Positions 1-6,591 of a stretch of DNA of 8,004 nt are shown in pieces. The stretch lies in assembly GCA_023422555.1 (NCBI GenBank), contig JAFAGQ010000241.1, forward strand, positions 1 through 8,004, read 5' to 3'. How positions within the stretch are numbered: the first letter of the stretch is position 1; each line of letters starts with the position of its first letter. Both the position numbers and the translations under genes were made by a program. The notes beneath the pieces are model-generated. The model was given only the letters and a program-made list of their open reading frames with translations, made no database searches and was not told the DNA's origin. This stretch comes from Pseudomonadota bacterium. Its GTDB lineage: Bacteria > Pseudomonadota > Gammaproteobacteria > Burkholderiales > Burkholderiaceae_B.

Positions 1-54
1 ACATCATCATTTTGTATTAACATATCTGCGGTATAAACAACAAGAAAGGCCCTG

Positions 55-2040
55 ATGTCACTGTTTTCAACGACCACCAAAACGCAGTCCGCAAGCTACG
101 AACCCGGCGTTGATGGTCTTCGCGCTTTTGCGGTCATCGCAGTACTGTTTTTCCACGCCGGATTCCCGGCTTTCAGTGGTGGTTACGTCGGCGTAGACGT
201 CTTTTTTGTTATCTCCGGGTATCTGATCACCGGTATTCTTTATAACAGTTGTGTTCAGGAGAAGTTTTCTTTTCTTCAGTTCATGGCGCGTCGTATTGCA
301 CGACTGTATCCGGCGCTGCTGGTCACGCTATTGCTGTGCCTGATTGCCGGGTTCCTGCTGTTTGCACCGAATGACTTCAATGCGCTGGCCGATTCCAGCG
401 TATTTGCGCTTTTTTCCATCTCCAACTTCCGGTTCTGGCTGGTATCCGGGTATTTTGATACGTCTTCCGAAACCAATCCGCTGCTGCATACCTGGTCATT
501 AGGGGTAGAGCAGCAGTTCTATCTGGTTTGGCCGTTTATTATTTATGCCGTCTACCGCATCAATCGCAATCTGCTGCCTTGGGTGCTGTTCCTTTTGGGC
601 GTCGCATCGCTGGCCCTGTCGCAGTGGTATCTGACGGTAGACACATCGGCAAATTATTATCTGACGCCATTTCGCGTGTTTGAGTTTGCCATTGGCGGAC
701 TGATGATATTCGCCGTTGAGTATCGCAAGCGTAATACGCCGGGCAACACTCTGTATGAAATTCTGATGGCAGTTGGCATTGCGCTACTGCTGTACAGTGT
801 GTTCGTGTACGACAAGACCACCACCTTCCCCGGTCTGCATGCGCTGGTACCGTCTATTGGTGCTGCCCTGTGTATTTATGCCAGTCCTGCGCGTTTTCTG
901 GGGAATGTCTTCAGAAACCGCGCCATGGTCACAGTAGGGCTGATTTCCTACTCCATGTATCTGATTCACTGGCCGATTATTGTTTTCTATAAATATTTCA
1001 TTTATCGACCTCTGTTTCTGAGCGAAAAATGGGCGTTGGTTATTGCACCTTTCATTATCGGCTATCTGATGTATGTGTACGTTGAGAACCGGTATCGCCG
1101 TATCGATCTGAACAGCTGGTACTTCAAGCAGACGATTCAGCGCGTTGCCGCACTGGCAGTGATTCTGATTCCGGCCCTGCTGATCATGACGACCAATGGC
1201 ATGCCATCCCGCATGAACGATTATTTTGCCGATCATATGGCCAGTTCGCCGCGCTTTCACGAAGAACAATATGGTGGTGAAGGCTTTACCATGGGCAGTC
1301 AGGTACTGGGCGATGCCAACGGACGGCGCAAGTCAGGTGTGATTCTTGGCGACAGCTATGCCCGGCAATATGCTTTCGGGCTGAATCAGGAACTGACCGC
1401 TCACAAAAAGTGGATGGATACGTCTTTTGAAGACGGGTGTTTCTTCGGCCCCGGGTATACGCGTCTGCTCGATGGCGTCCCGCGTAAGGATTGTGTGCAG
1501 CGCCTTGATTATGCGCTGAATGAGGCGAAACTGTCTGGTGCGCCGCTGTTTTATGCCGTCAGCTACCAGAACTATCAGAAGACAATGGGAACGCCTGATG
1601 GCAAACGTGTTGATTTTCCCAATACGGACGCCTATATCGCGTTTCTGAAAAAAAACTTTGACGCCATTCATGAACGCATTGGCCTGAATAACAAGCTTGT
1701 GATTATCGGTGCCCCGCCGGGGGCGGGTTCCCAGGTTGGGCTGGCATCCTGCGTGGATCGGCCAGGCTATTTGCCGCTGGTATGCGCCAAATATCTGGAA
1801 CTCAATGAGGAAAAGGGCAATGCCTATGCGCTGAATCGCAGCCTGGCAGAGTATGCGCGTGATAATAAAAATGTCGAGTTCGTTGATCCTTATTCAGTAC
1901 TATGTGAGAACGGCCGGTGTGTCACGATGATCAACCGTAAGGAATTTCTCTATTCCGATGGGACGCATCTGTCCAAGCAGGGATCGGCTTATGTGATACG
2001 CGGCCTGTGGCCTGTGCTGCAGTCATTGATGAAATCCTGA
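55..2040 (+). CDS. OafA/YrhL-type O-acyltransferase (AT3 membrane domain fused to SGNH domain)
   Basis: This 661-residue protein probably moves acetyl or another short acyl group across the inner membrane and attaches it to a surface glycan such as O-antigen. The N-terminal half (about residues 17-350) is an acyltransferase-3 domain with many hydrophobic helices. It carries the R-x10-H motif (Arg23, His34), the GGYVGVDVFFVISGYLIT block and the HTWSLGVEQQFYL block (His145, Glu152). A further helix near 365-382 leads to a periplasmic C-terminal SGNH domain, with a GDSYARQ block (Asp433, Ser434 as likely nucleophile) and a DGTHLS block (Asp635, His638). Length and domain order match OafA-like fusions. 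The start is supported by AGAAAGG at 43-49. Six cysteines (462, 480, 566, 577, 617, 622) lie in the periplasmic part. The family call is firm; the acceptor and the acyl group are inferred. A peptidoglycan or exopolysaccharide target is also possible. Confidence 0.93.
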   Translation: MSLFSTTTKTQSASYEPGVDGLRAFAVIAVLFFHAGFPAFSGGYVGVDVFFVISGYLITGILYNSCVQEKFSFLQFMARRIARLYPALLVTLLLCLIAGFLLFAPNDFNALADSSVFALFSISNFRFWLVSGYFDTSSETNPLLHTWSLGVEQQFYLVWPFIIYAVYRINRNLLPWVLFLLGVASLALSQWYLTVDTSANYYLTPFRVFEFAIGGLMIFAVEYRKRNTPGNTLYEILMAVGIALLLYSVFVYDKTTTFPGLHALVPSIGAALCIYASPARFLGNVFRNRAMVTVGLISYSMYLIHWPIIVFYKYFIYRPLFLSEKWALVIAPFIIGYLMYVYVENRYRRIDLNSWYFKQTIQRVAALAVILIPALLIMTTNGMPSRMNDYFADHMASSPRFHEEQYGGEGFTMGSQVLGDANGRRKSGVILGDSYARQYAFGLNQELTAHKKWMDTSFEDGCFFGPGYTRLLDGVPRKDCVQRLDYALNEAKLSGAPLFYAVSYQNYQKTMGTPDGKRVDFPNTDAYIAFLKKNFDAIHERIGLNNKLVIIGAPPGAGSQVGLASCVDRPGYLPLVCAKYLELNEEKGNAYALNRSLAEYARDNKNVEFVDPYSVLCENGRCVTMINRKEFLYSDGTHLSKQGSAYVIRGLWPVLQSLMKS

Positions 2041-2076
2041 TTTCAGGATGGCGAGTGGCAGCGCGTCGCGCCGCGC
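2034..2076 (+). other. Two small hairpins at the 3' end of the acyltransferase gene
   Basis: ATCCTG (2034-2039) and CAGGAT (2044-2049) pair around a four-base loop, so the hairpin spans the TGA stop codon. Twelve bases on, GCGCG (2061-2065) and CGCGC (2072-2076) form a second, GC-only stem with a six-base loop. Neither is followed by a T run; the second leads into ATAAACATC. They are therefore not classical intrinsic terminators, but they could protect the 3' end or act weakly. The pairing is visible in the sequence; any function is inferred. Confidence 0.3.
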
Positions 2077-2100
2077 ATAAACATCAAGAACGAATAAACA

Positions 2101-2205
2101 GCAATAGCGCAATAACACCAATAGCTTAGTAACTGCCATAACGAAATGACAGTAAGAGCGTAATCACTGCAGTAGCAGTAATAACTGCAATAACGAAATA
2201 ACAAA
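2101..2205. repeat. Degenerate CAATARC-type repeat tract with a 19/21 direct repeat
   Basis: Most of the gap before the transglutaminase gene is A-rich and made of variants of CAATAAC/CAATAGC. CAATA starts at 2102, 2110 and 2119, eight to nine bases apart, and similar but decayed units follow. Within the tract, 2130-2150 and 2182-2202 match at 19 of 21 positions; the shared core is TAACTGC followed by ATAACGAAAT, and the copies start 52 bases apart. All forward frames contain stop codons, so no peptide is likely. It may be a decayed small tandem repeat or an unstructured leader of the downstream mRNA. I see no clear promoter inside it. Confidence 0.55.
2166..2188. repeat. Alternating ACTGC / GCAGT / ACTGC inverted repeats
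   Basis: ACTGC (2166-2170), GCAGT (2175-2179) and ACTGC (2184-2188) are separated by four bases each. The middle arm can pair with either neighbour, giving two mutually exclusive five-base stems. The element ends 32 bases before the transglutaminase start codon. It could be a small operator or simply part of the surrounding repeat tract. Only the symmetry is directly seen. Confidence 0.35.
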
Positions 2206-2220
2206 CAGCAGGGGGCTGAT

Positions 2221-3084
2221 ATGCTCGTATCTGATATTCATGTTTTTCTGGACTACAAGGTGTCCAGTCAAAGCGAATTTTTTCTGAATATGCTGGTCTC
2301 CGAAAGGAACCAGCTGGTGCTGCAGGAGCAGCTCAACATTGACCACACACCCGAATCGGGGCAGGCGCAGCCGTTGCGTTATCGCCTGAGCAAAGACGCA
2401 ATGCGCAACCGCCTTGCCGCTTTTTCTGCGGCACCCGGATTGGTGCGCATCAATTACAAGGCCCGCACCGTTATCAATAACGAAAGCAGGCCTTCGCAGG
2501 CCCCCTTGCAGGAAATTTCCGATCTGCCGGCAAAGGTGATTGCGGCCATCAAGCCCAGTCGTTACTGCGAGTCGGACCTGATGTCACAGCAGGCGCAGGA
2601 ATTGTTCTCACGACAGGGCGACGGGATTGCGATGGTGGAAAGCATTATTGACTGGATTCAAGACAATATTGAATACCAGACCGGCAGTTCAGATTCCACA
2701 ACGTCAGCCTGGGATGTGTTCGAAAGCCGCAAGGGCGTTTGTCGTGATTTTGCGCATCTGGCCATTACGTTTTGCCGTGCACTGAATATTCCGGCGCGGT
2801 TCTGTGTTGGCTACATTTATTTCGATGAGCCGCCTCAGGATTTCCATGCGCTTTTTGAGGCGTATCTGGATGGCAGATGGATCAAGTTTGACCCCACCCG
2901 CATGGCGCCGCCTGACAATCTGGTAGTCATTGCAAACGGCATGGATGCGAAGGACACGCCGTTTGCGTCGATTTTTGGTGCGATTGAAACCACCCGCATG
3001 CGGATCAATATTGAACAGTTTGATCCCCTGTCCGACTACCGCCGCAAGGCTGGAGATGAACAGAAGGCGATTATTGGTGAGTAA
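2221..3084 (+). CDS. Transglutaminase-like family protein (putative cysteine protease/amidase)
   Basis: This 287-residue protein has a beta-rich N-terminal region (about 1-90), as in bacterial transglutaminase-like proteins, and a transglutaminase core at about 130-230. The catalytic triad is intact: Cys174 in KGVCRDFAH, His209 in QDFHALFEAY and Asp224 in WIKFDPT. Proteins of this group are thought to cleave or rearrange amide bonds in peptides, but few have a known substrate. There is no signal peptide or membrane segment, so it is probably cytoplasmic. The start follows a strong ribosome site (AGGGGG, 2210-2215) at good spacing. It lies 180 bases after the acyltransferase gene and converges on tesB with 32 bases between them and no obvious terminator. 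Fold and triad are clear; the physiological role is unknown. Confidence 0.88.
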   Translation: MLVSDIHVFLDYKVSSQSEFFLNMLVSERNQLVLQEQLNIDHTPESGQAQPLRYRLSKDAMRNRLAAFSAAPGLVRINYKARTVINNESRPSQAPLQEISDLPAKVIAAIKPSRYCESDLMSQQAQELFSRQGDGIAMVESIIDWIQDNIEYQTGSSDSTTSAWDVFESRKGVCRDFAHLAITFCRALNIPARFCVGYIYFDEPPQDFHALFEAYLDGRWIKFDPTRMAPPDNLVVIANGMDAKDTPFASIFGAIETTRMRINIEQFDPLSDYRRKAGDEQKAIIGE

Positions 3085-3116
3085 GGGCGCGCCGCCAGCA
3101 CCCCTTTGTCTATTGG

Positions 3117-3989
3117 TTATTCCTGTACTTTCCGGATCAAACCTTCCTGAGTCGTAGAGGCGATCAGATCTCCTGCGCTGTTGAAGATATACGCCCGGCA
3201 GAAACCGCGGGCATTGCTTGCGCTGGGGGATTCCAGCGAGTAGAGCAGCCATTCGTCCATGCGGAATGCGCGATGAAACCAGATGGCGTGATCAATGGTC
3301 GCCATCTGCATGCTTTTGGAGAAGGGCGTCTGGTTATGCGGAAGCAGCGAGGTAAAGAGCAGGTAAAAATCTGAGGTATAGGCCAGCATGGCGCGATGCA
3401 GCAGCGGATTGTCCGGCAGGGTGTCGGCCGCGCGGAACCAGATATGCGCCTGGGGATCATAATTGCCCGGCTGGAACATGTGAGTGGGCTCTACCGGACG
3501 CATTTCAATGGCAAAATCGCGTCCCACCAGACTGGCCAGACGGCGCGGCAGTTTGTCCTGAATGTCAGAAATCAGCTGTTTCTCGTTCTTCAGCTTCTCT
3601 GGAGCAGGCACGCTGGGAGCCGCTGACTGATGGTTGAAACCCGGCTCTTCTCCCTGAAAACTGCTGCTCATGATAAATATGGGCTGATCCAGTTGCGAGG
3701 CAATGACGCGCCTGGCAGAAAAGCTGCCGCCATCGCGCGTGCGCTCCACTTCGTAGCGGACGGGTTTGCTGGTATCGCCCGGGCGTAGAAAGTAGGAGTG
3801 CAGGGAATGCACGGCTCGTCCTGGGTTGACCGTGAGCGAGGCGGCCATGAGCGATTGCCCTAGCACCTGCCCGCCAAAAATCCGGCCTGTTCCGAAGATG
3901 TCGGTGCTGACACCCGTAAATACGTCTTGACCCTGGGATTCAACCTGAAGCTGATCGATCAGGTCGGGCAATACATTACGATTATTCAT
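3117..3989 (-). CDS. tesB: Acyl-CoA thioesterase II
   Basis: This enzyme hydrolyses fatty acyl-CoA to free fatty acid and CoA in the cytoplasm. The 290-residue protein has the double hot-dog layout of TesB, with one domain at about 20-120 and the second at about 170-286, close to the 286 residues of E. coli TesB. The signature blocks FGGQVLGQSL, HSYFLRPGD and DGGSFSARRV are present. The E. coli catalytic residues Asp204, Thr228 and Gln278 correspond to Asp207 (AYTSDFYLL), Thr231 (MATIDHAIWFHR) and Gln281 (STTQEGLIR), each shifted by exactly three. The ribosome site is weak (TGAG about six bases before ATG). It is transcribed away from the ligase-family gene and towards the transglutaminase gene. 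Its role is probably lipid turnover, independent of the neighbouring glycan genes. Confidence 0.96.
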   Translation of the reverse strand: MNNRNVLPDLIDQLQVESQGQDVFTGVSTDIFGTGRIFGGQVLGQSLMAASLTVNPGRAVHSLHSYFLRPGDTSKPVRYEVERTRDGGSFSARRVIASQLDQPIFIMSSSFQGEEPGFNHQSAAPSVPAPEKLKNEKQLISDIQDKLPRRLASLVGRDFAIEMRPVEPTHMFQPGNYDPQAHIWFRAADTLPDNPLLHRAMLAYTSDFYLLFTSLLPHNQTPFSKSMQMATIDHAIWFHRAFRMDEWLLYSLESPSASNARGFCRAYIFNSAGDLIASTTQEGLIRKVQE

Positions 3990-4022
3990 AGTTGCTCATT
4001 CAACAAATGGCGTGAAAATTCG

Positions 4023-4050
4023 ATTCTATCAGAAGCCTCTTACTTCAATA
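4023..4050 (-). promoter_or_regulatory. Candidate promoter for tesB
   Basis: On the minus strand, TAGAAT (4028 to 4023) matches five of six bases of a -10 box and would place the transcript start about 27 bases before the tesB start codon. The -35 side is poor: TTGAAG (4048 to 4043) fits better but leaves only 14 bases of spacer, while TATTGA (4050 to 4045) has a 16-base spacer and few matches. Position and the -10 box are the only support. Confidence 0.3.
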
Positions 4051-4164
4051 CAGACAAGATGTTGCATTTGTTGCCGGCCAATAGAAAATGGTTTCGGTCG
4101 GCTGCAGAACCGGGATAGTTTTTACAGGCAAACGCAAATAAGGCTGCGTTTCCCCAAGCCGTTC

Positions 4165-4170
4165 TATAAT
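4165..4170 (+). promoter_or_regulatory. Candidate -10 box upstream of the ligase-family gene
   Basis: A perfect TATAAT lies 37 bases before the start codon, in the 218-base gap between the divergent tesB and ligase-family genes. A start near 4177 would give a leader of about 31 bases. The region 16-18 bases upstream (around 4141-4148, AGGCTGCG) has no recognisable -35 box, and there is no TGn extension, so an activator would probably be needed. The rest of the gap shows no gene or strong structure. Confidence 0.4.
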
Positions 4171-4207
4171 TTCGTTAACTCAGGACGCCAACATTGAGAT
4201 ATTCGAT

Positions 4208-5506
4208 ATGACAGAAAAGAATGTACAAATGCCACATACTGCCAATAGGAAGATCGCGACGCCTGTATTTGTGCTGTTTGTATTGGCATTGCTGGTCATG
4301 CCGCTGGCTGTCATGAGTACCCAGAAGGTGCCCAGTCCCTTGTTTTACTTTCTGCTGGCGCTGTCGCTTTTTACCGTTCTGGCATTAAAGCCTGCCCAGG
4401 TCACATTCAGACTGAAAACGTTTTCTACGCTTTTTATCCTGTGCGCCGTGTTTGCGGTCGCAGTCCTGTCGTCCGAACTTGTCTCCGGAAACGGCGATGG
4501 AGCCGGTCTCGAGAAAGCCTTGCGCTTTTCTGCCGGACTTCCCCTGCTGGTGGCGGCGTGCTGTTACATTCCCCGCAGATGGCTGGCCTATACGATTTTT
4601 GGAGTTTATGCCGGGTTGATGTTTGCCATTGGCTTTATCGTGGATCTGTCGCTTCCCGACTTTATCCGGCCCGAGACCAGTGCCGTCTACAATGCTGTCG
4701 GCTATGGTGATCTGACATTTCTGCTCAGCGTTCTTACGCTTTATTCCTGTAATGTGACCTACACGCCTTACGCACGGTTGGAGAAAATTCTCAAGATCGT
4801 GCTTGGCTTGCTGGGAATTGCCGCGTTTGTGCTGACCCAGACCCGTAGCGGATGGGTGGCTGTGCCATTTTTTCTTCTGTTCGGCGTGCTGATTCATTTG
4901 CGGGAAAACAATCGCATGAAACTGGCTGGCGTGTTCGTGGTGGGGCTGATTCTGGCTGCGGTGGTAACGCTGACAGTGCCGGGCATCAAGGACAGGGTAC
5001 TACTAGGTGAGCAGGAACTGAAGGAGTGCATTACTACGAACAGCACTGAGTTTTCGTCGGTATGTATTCGCCTGCAACTGTGGCGCTCAACCATTGCCAT
5101 CTGGGAGAAGGATCCGATTTTCGGTTCGGGCTCTAACGGGTACTTCTCGGAATTCATGAAAACCGAGGGCGTGGAGCGGGGTCTCGTTTCCAAGGCTGTT
5201 GCCAACCAATGGGGTGAGCCGCATAACGACTGGTTGCAGGCTTTGAGCAGTTACGGGATTTTTGGTGTTATTGGGCTGTTTTTGCTGTATTTTGCGCCTG
5301 CTGCCGTTTTCCTCAAGCGGATGCTGCGTACGACCAATGAAGAATTGCGAACATACGCGGCAATGGGGGCTGCGGTCTGTGTCGGTTTCGCGATCTTCGG
5401 TCTTACCGAACTGATGTTCCGCGGTTTGCGGACGATGGGTTTTTACACGGTGATGGTGGCGGTTTATCTGGCGCTTTCCACACGCATTCGGGGTCTTGAC
5501 AGATAA
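4208..5506 (+). CDS. O-antigen ligase/polymerase family (WaaL-like) integral membrane protein
   Basis: Members of this family move lipid-linked glycan onto lipid A-core (WaaL), join repeat units (Wzy) or glycosylate proteins (PglL), all on the periplasmic face. The 432-residue protein has about 11-12 hydrophobic segments (first at about 17-36, last at about 408-425) and one large hydrophilic loop at about 259-345. Two family landmarks are present: TQTRSGW with Arg213, and EPHNDWLQALSSYG with His339, close to the important Arg and His positions in E. coli WaaL. The loop also holds an IRLQLWRSTIAIWEKDPIFGSGSNGY-like region, in parts, and two cysteines (274, 286). The first ATG is chosen, although its ribosome site (GAG, nine bases upstream) is weak; Met8 is an alternative. 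It is followed by the GT9 gene. Ligase and polymerase cannot be told apart from sequence alone. Confidence 0.87.
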   Translation: MTEKNVQMPHTANRKIATPVFVLFVLALLVMPLAVMSTQKVPSPLFYFLLALSLFTVLALKPAQVTFRLKTFSTLFILCAVFAVAVLSSELVSGNGDGAGLEKALRFSAGLPLLVAACCYIPRRWLAYTIFGVYAGLMFAIGFIVDLSLPDFIRPETSAVYNAVGYGDLTFLLSVLTLYSCNVTYTPYARLEKILKIVLGLLGIAAFVLTQTRSGWVAVPFFLLFGVLIHLRENNRMKLAGVFVVGLILAAVVTLTVPGIKDRVLLGEQELKECITTNSTEFSSVCIRLQLWRSTIAIWEKDPIFGSGSNGYFSEFMKTEGVERGLVSKAVANQWGEPHNDWLQALSSYGIFGVIGLFLLYFAPAAVFLKRMLRTTNEELRTYAAMGAAVCVGFAIFGLTELMFRGLRTMGFYTVMVAVYLALSTRIRGLDR

Positions 5507-5585
5507 AGGGGAAGACTGGCTCCCCTGGGTTTACCTGAAAGCTGGCAAAAAAATGATAAAAACGTCGTTGTCCCCAAAGGGGGGA
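5507..5585 (+). other. Four complementary G/C blocks in the leader of the GT9 gene
   Basis: The gap after the ligase-family stop codon contains AGGGGA (5507-5512), TCCCCT (5521-5526), TCCCC (5571-5575) and GGGGGGA (5579-5585). The first pair forms a six-base stem with an eight-base loop, and the second a tight hairpin just before the ribosome site (GGGAAG, 5588-5593). The blocks can also pair crosswise, so alternative folds are possible. No T run follows either hairpin, so intrinsic termination is unlikely. The complementarity is seen; a regulatory role is inferred. Confidence 0.35.
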
Positions 5586-5598
5586 TAGGGAAGCAGTT

Positions 5599-6513
5599 AT
5601 GCAACAACAAAAAGTCGCCATTCTGATGGCGCCTCGTCTGGGCGATTCCTTGCTCATGATGGTGATCGCCAATAATTTCCGCCTCCATGGTCATGAAGTT
5701 TCCGTTTTTGGAGACTATATCTGGCAGCTTCGGGAGTGGTTTCCGGGCTTTGCTATTCATCGCTCATTGCAGGAGCACGAAGCACAGGACGCCCTGGCCG
5801 GTTTTGACAGGGCCATTCAAATGCATCCGGGATGGCCGTTTGATCTGAAGAAATATCACGCGGACGCCCTGATCTATGATGAACATGTGGTGGTCACGGG
5901 CAAGGAGTTTATCAAGGCCTTTCAGATGCGTGATTTCTGTCGGGATCGCTTCGGACTGCCGGACAGCACACATGGCAATGGCATGGTGGTTCCTGCCGGT
6001 CTGCAGAAAAATCGCTATCCCATGCGCGTGGCTCTGCATCCCACCTCTACCGGCGCCTTGCGCTGCTGGGCGCCCGAACATTTTCGGGCTCTGGCGCGCC
6101 GACTGGTGCGTAGCGGTTTTGCGCCCGCCTTTATTGTTTCGCCGGATGAGCGTCCCGACTGGGAATGGGTCACACAGCAGAATGCCCTGCTGCCGGAAAA
6201 CGCGGGTCTGGACGGCGTTGCGCGTTATATCCATGAGTCAGGCTGGTTTATCGGTAATGAATCGGGTATTGGCCATCTGGCTTCGTCTGTCGGCATTCCC
6301 GTGCTGACCCTGACCGGGCGCATGAAGCGCACCCGCGCCTGGCGTCCGGCGTGGAGCCTGTCCCGTATTGTTTCGCCATGGTATATTCCCGGAGGACGTC
6401 TGCGAGATCGTTACTGGCGCATTTTGCTGCGACCTGCGCATGTCATGCGGGCGTTCAGGCGACTGCGCGCGGACTATGCGGCTGCGGGATCCGGCTCCGA
6501 AGCGCAAACATGA
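5599..6513 (+). CDS. Glycosyltransferase family 9 protein (heptosyltransferase-like)
   Basis: GT9 enzymes add heptose or another sugar from a nucleotide donor to lipopolysaccharide core on the cytoplasmic side of the inner membrane. The 304-residue protein starts with VAILMAPRLGDSLLMM (Gly15-Asp16), the N-terminal Rossmann signature. It continues with ALHPTSTGALRCW (145-157) followed by APEHFRAL, and with the late signature GWFIGNESGIGHLASSVGIP (215-234). There is no signal peptide. It is shorter than typical members of about 340 residues. The usual Lys before the WP-type motif appears to be Arg155, and the usual Asp of GNDSG is Glu221. The last 65 residues are rich in Arg and Trp, and the cysteines often found there are missing. 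The ribosome site GGGAAG supports the start. Its place behind the ligase-family gene suggests work on the same glycan. The family is clear; donor and acceptor are not. Confidence 0.86.
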   Translation: MQQQKVAILMAPRLGDSLLMMVIANNFRLHGHEVSVFGDYIWQLREWFPGFAIHRSLQEHEAQDALAGFDRAIQMHPGWPFDLKKYHADALIYDEHVVVTGKEFIKAFQMRDFCRDRFGLPDSTHGNGMVVPAGLQKNRYPMRVALHPTSTGALRCWAPEHFRALARRLVRSGFAPAFIVSPDERPDWEWVTQQNALLPENAGLDGVARYIHESGWFIGNESGIGHLASSVGIPVLTLTGRMKRTRAWRPAWSLSRIVSPWYIPGGRLRDRYWRILLRPAHVMRAFRRLRADYAAAGSGSEAQT

Positions 6514-6521
6514 ACATGTCC

Positions 6522-6548
6522 TGCTGCACTTATCCGTGTCAGGCAGCA
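6522..6548 (+). other. Weak inverted repeat between the GT9 gene and yggS
   Basis: TGCTGC (6522-6527) and GCAGCA (6543-6548) can pair around a 15-base loop in the 78-base gap. No T run follows, so it is not a standard terminator, and transcription may read through into yggS. A smaller dyad, ACATG-AA-CATGT, overlaps the GT9 stop codon at 6508-6519. I see no clear promoter for yggS in the gap. Confidence 0.2.
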
Positions 6549-6591
6549 ATAACAGGCGACGATCAACCGGCAACATCAACAGGAGTGAACA

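Noticed and set aside
32..37. TATAAA as a -10 box for the acyltransferase gene
   Set aside because: Transcription would start near 44 and cut into the ribosome site at 43-49, and no -35 box sits at a proper distance.
784..1269. Long minus-strand open frame opposite the acyltransferase gene
   Set aside because: It lies wholly inside a well-supported gene, is rich in Gln, Asn, His and Arg as antisense frames of such genes usually are, and shows no recognisable domain.
3086..3093. GGCGCGCC palindrome between the transglutaminase gene and tesB
   Set aside because: It has no loop and no T run, so it cannot be an intrinsic terminator; short GC palindromes like this are expected by chance.
4385..4897. 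Minus-strand 170-codon frame opposite the ligase-family gene
   Set aside because: Very polar composition mirroring the hydrophobic codons of the membrane protein on the other strand; no motif and no supporting context.
5496..5501. Perfect TTGACA -35 box at the end of the ligase-family gene
   Set aside because: It is formed by the last codons before the stop, and no -10 box lies 16-18 bases downstream (the bases there are around GGCTCCCC).
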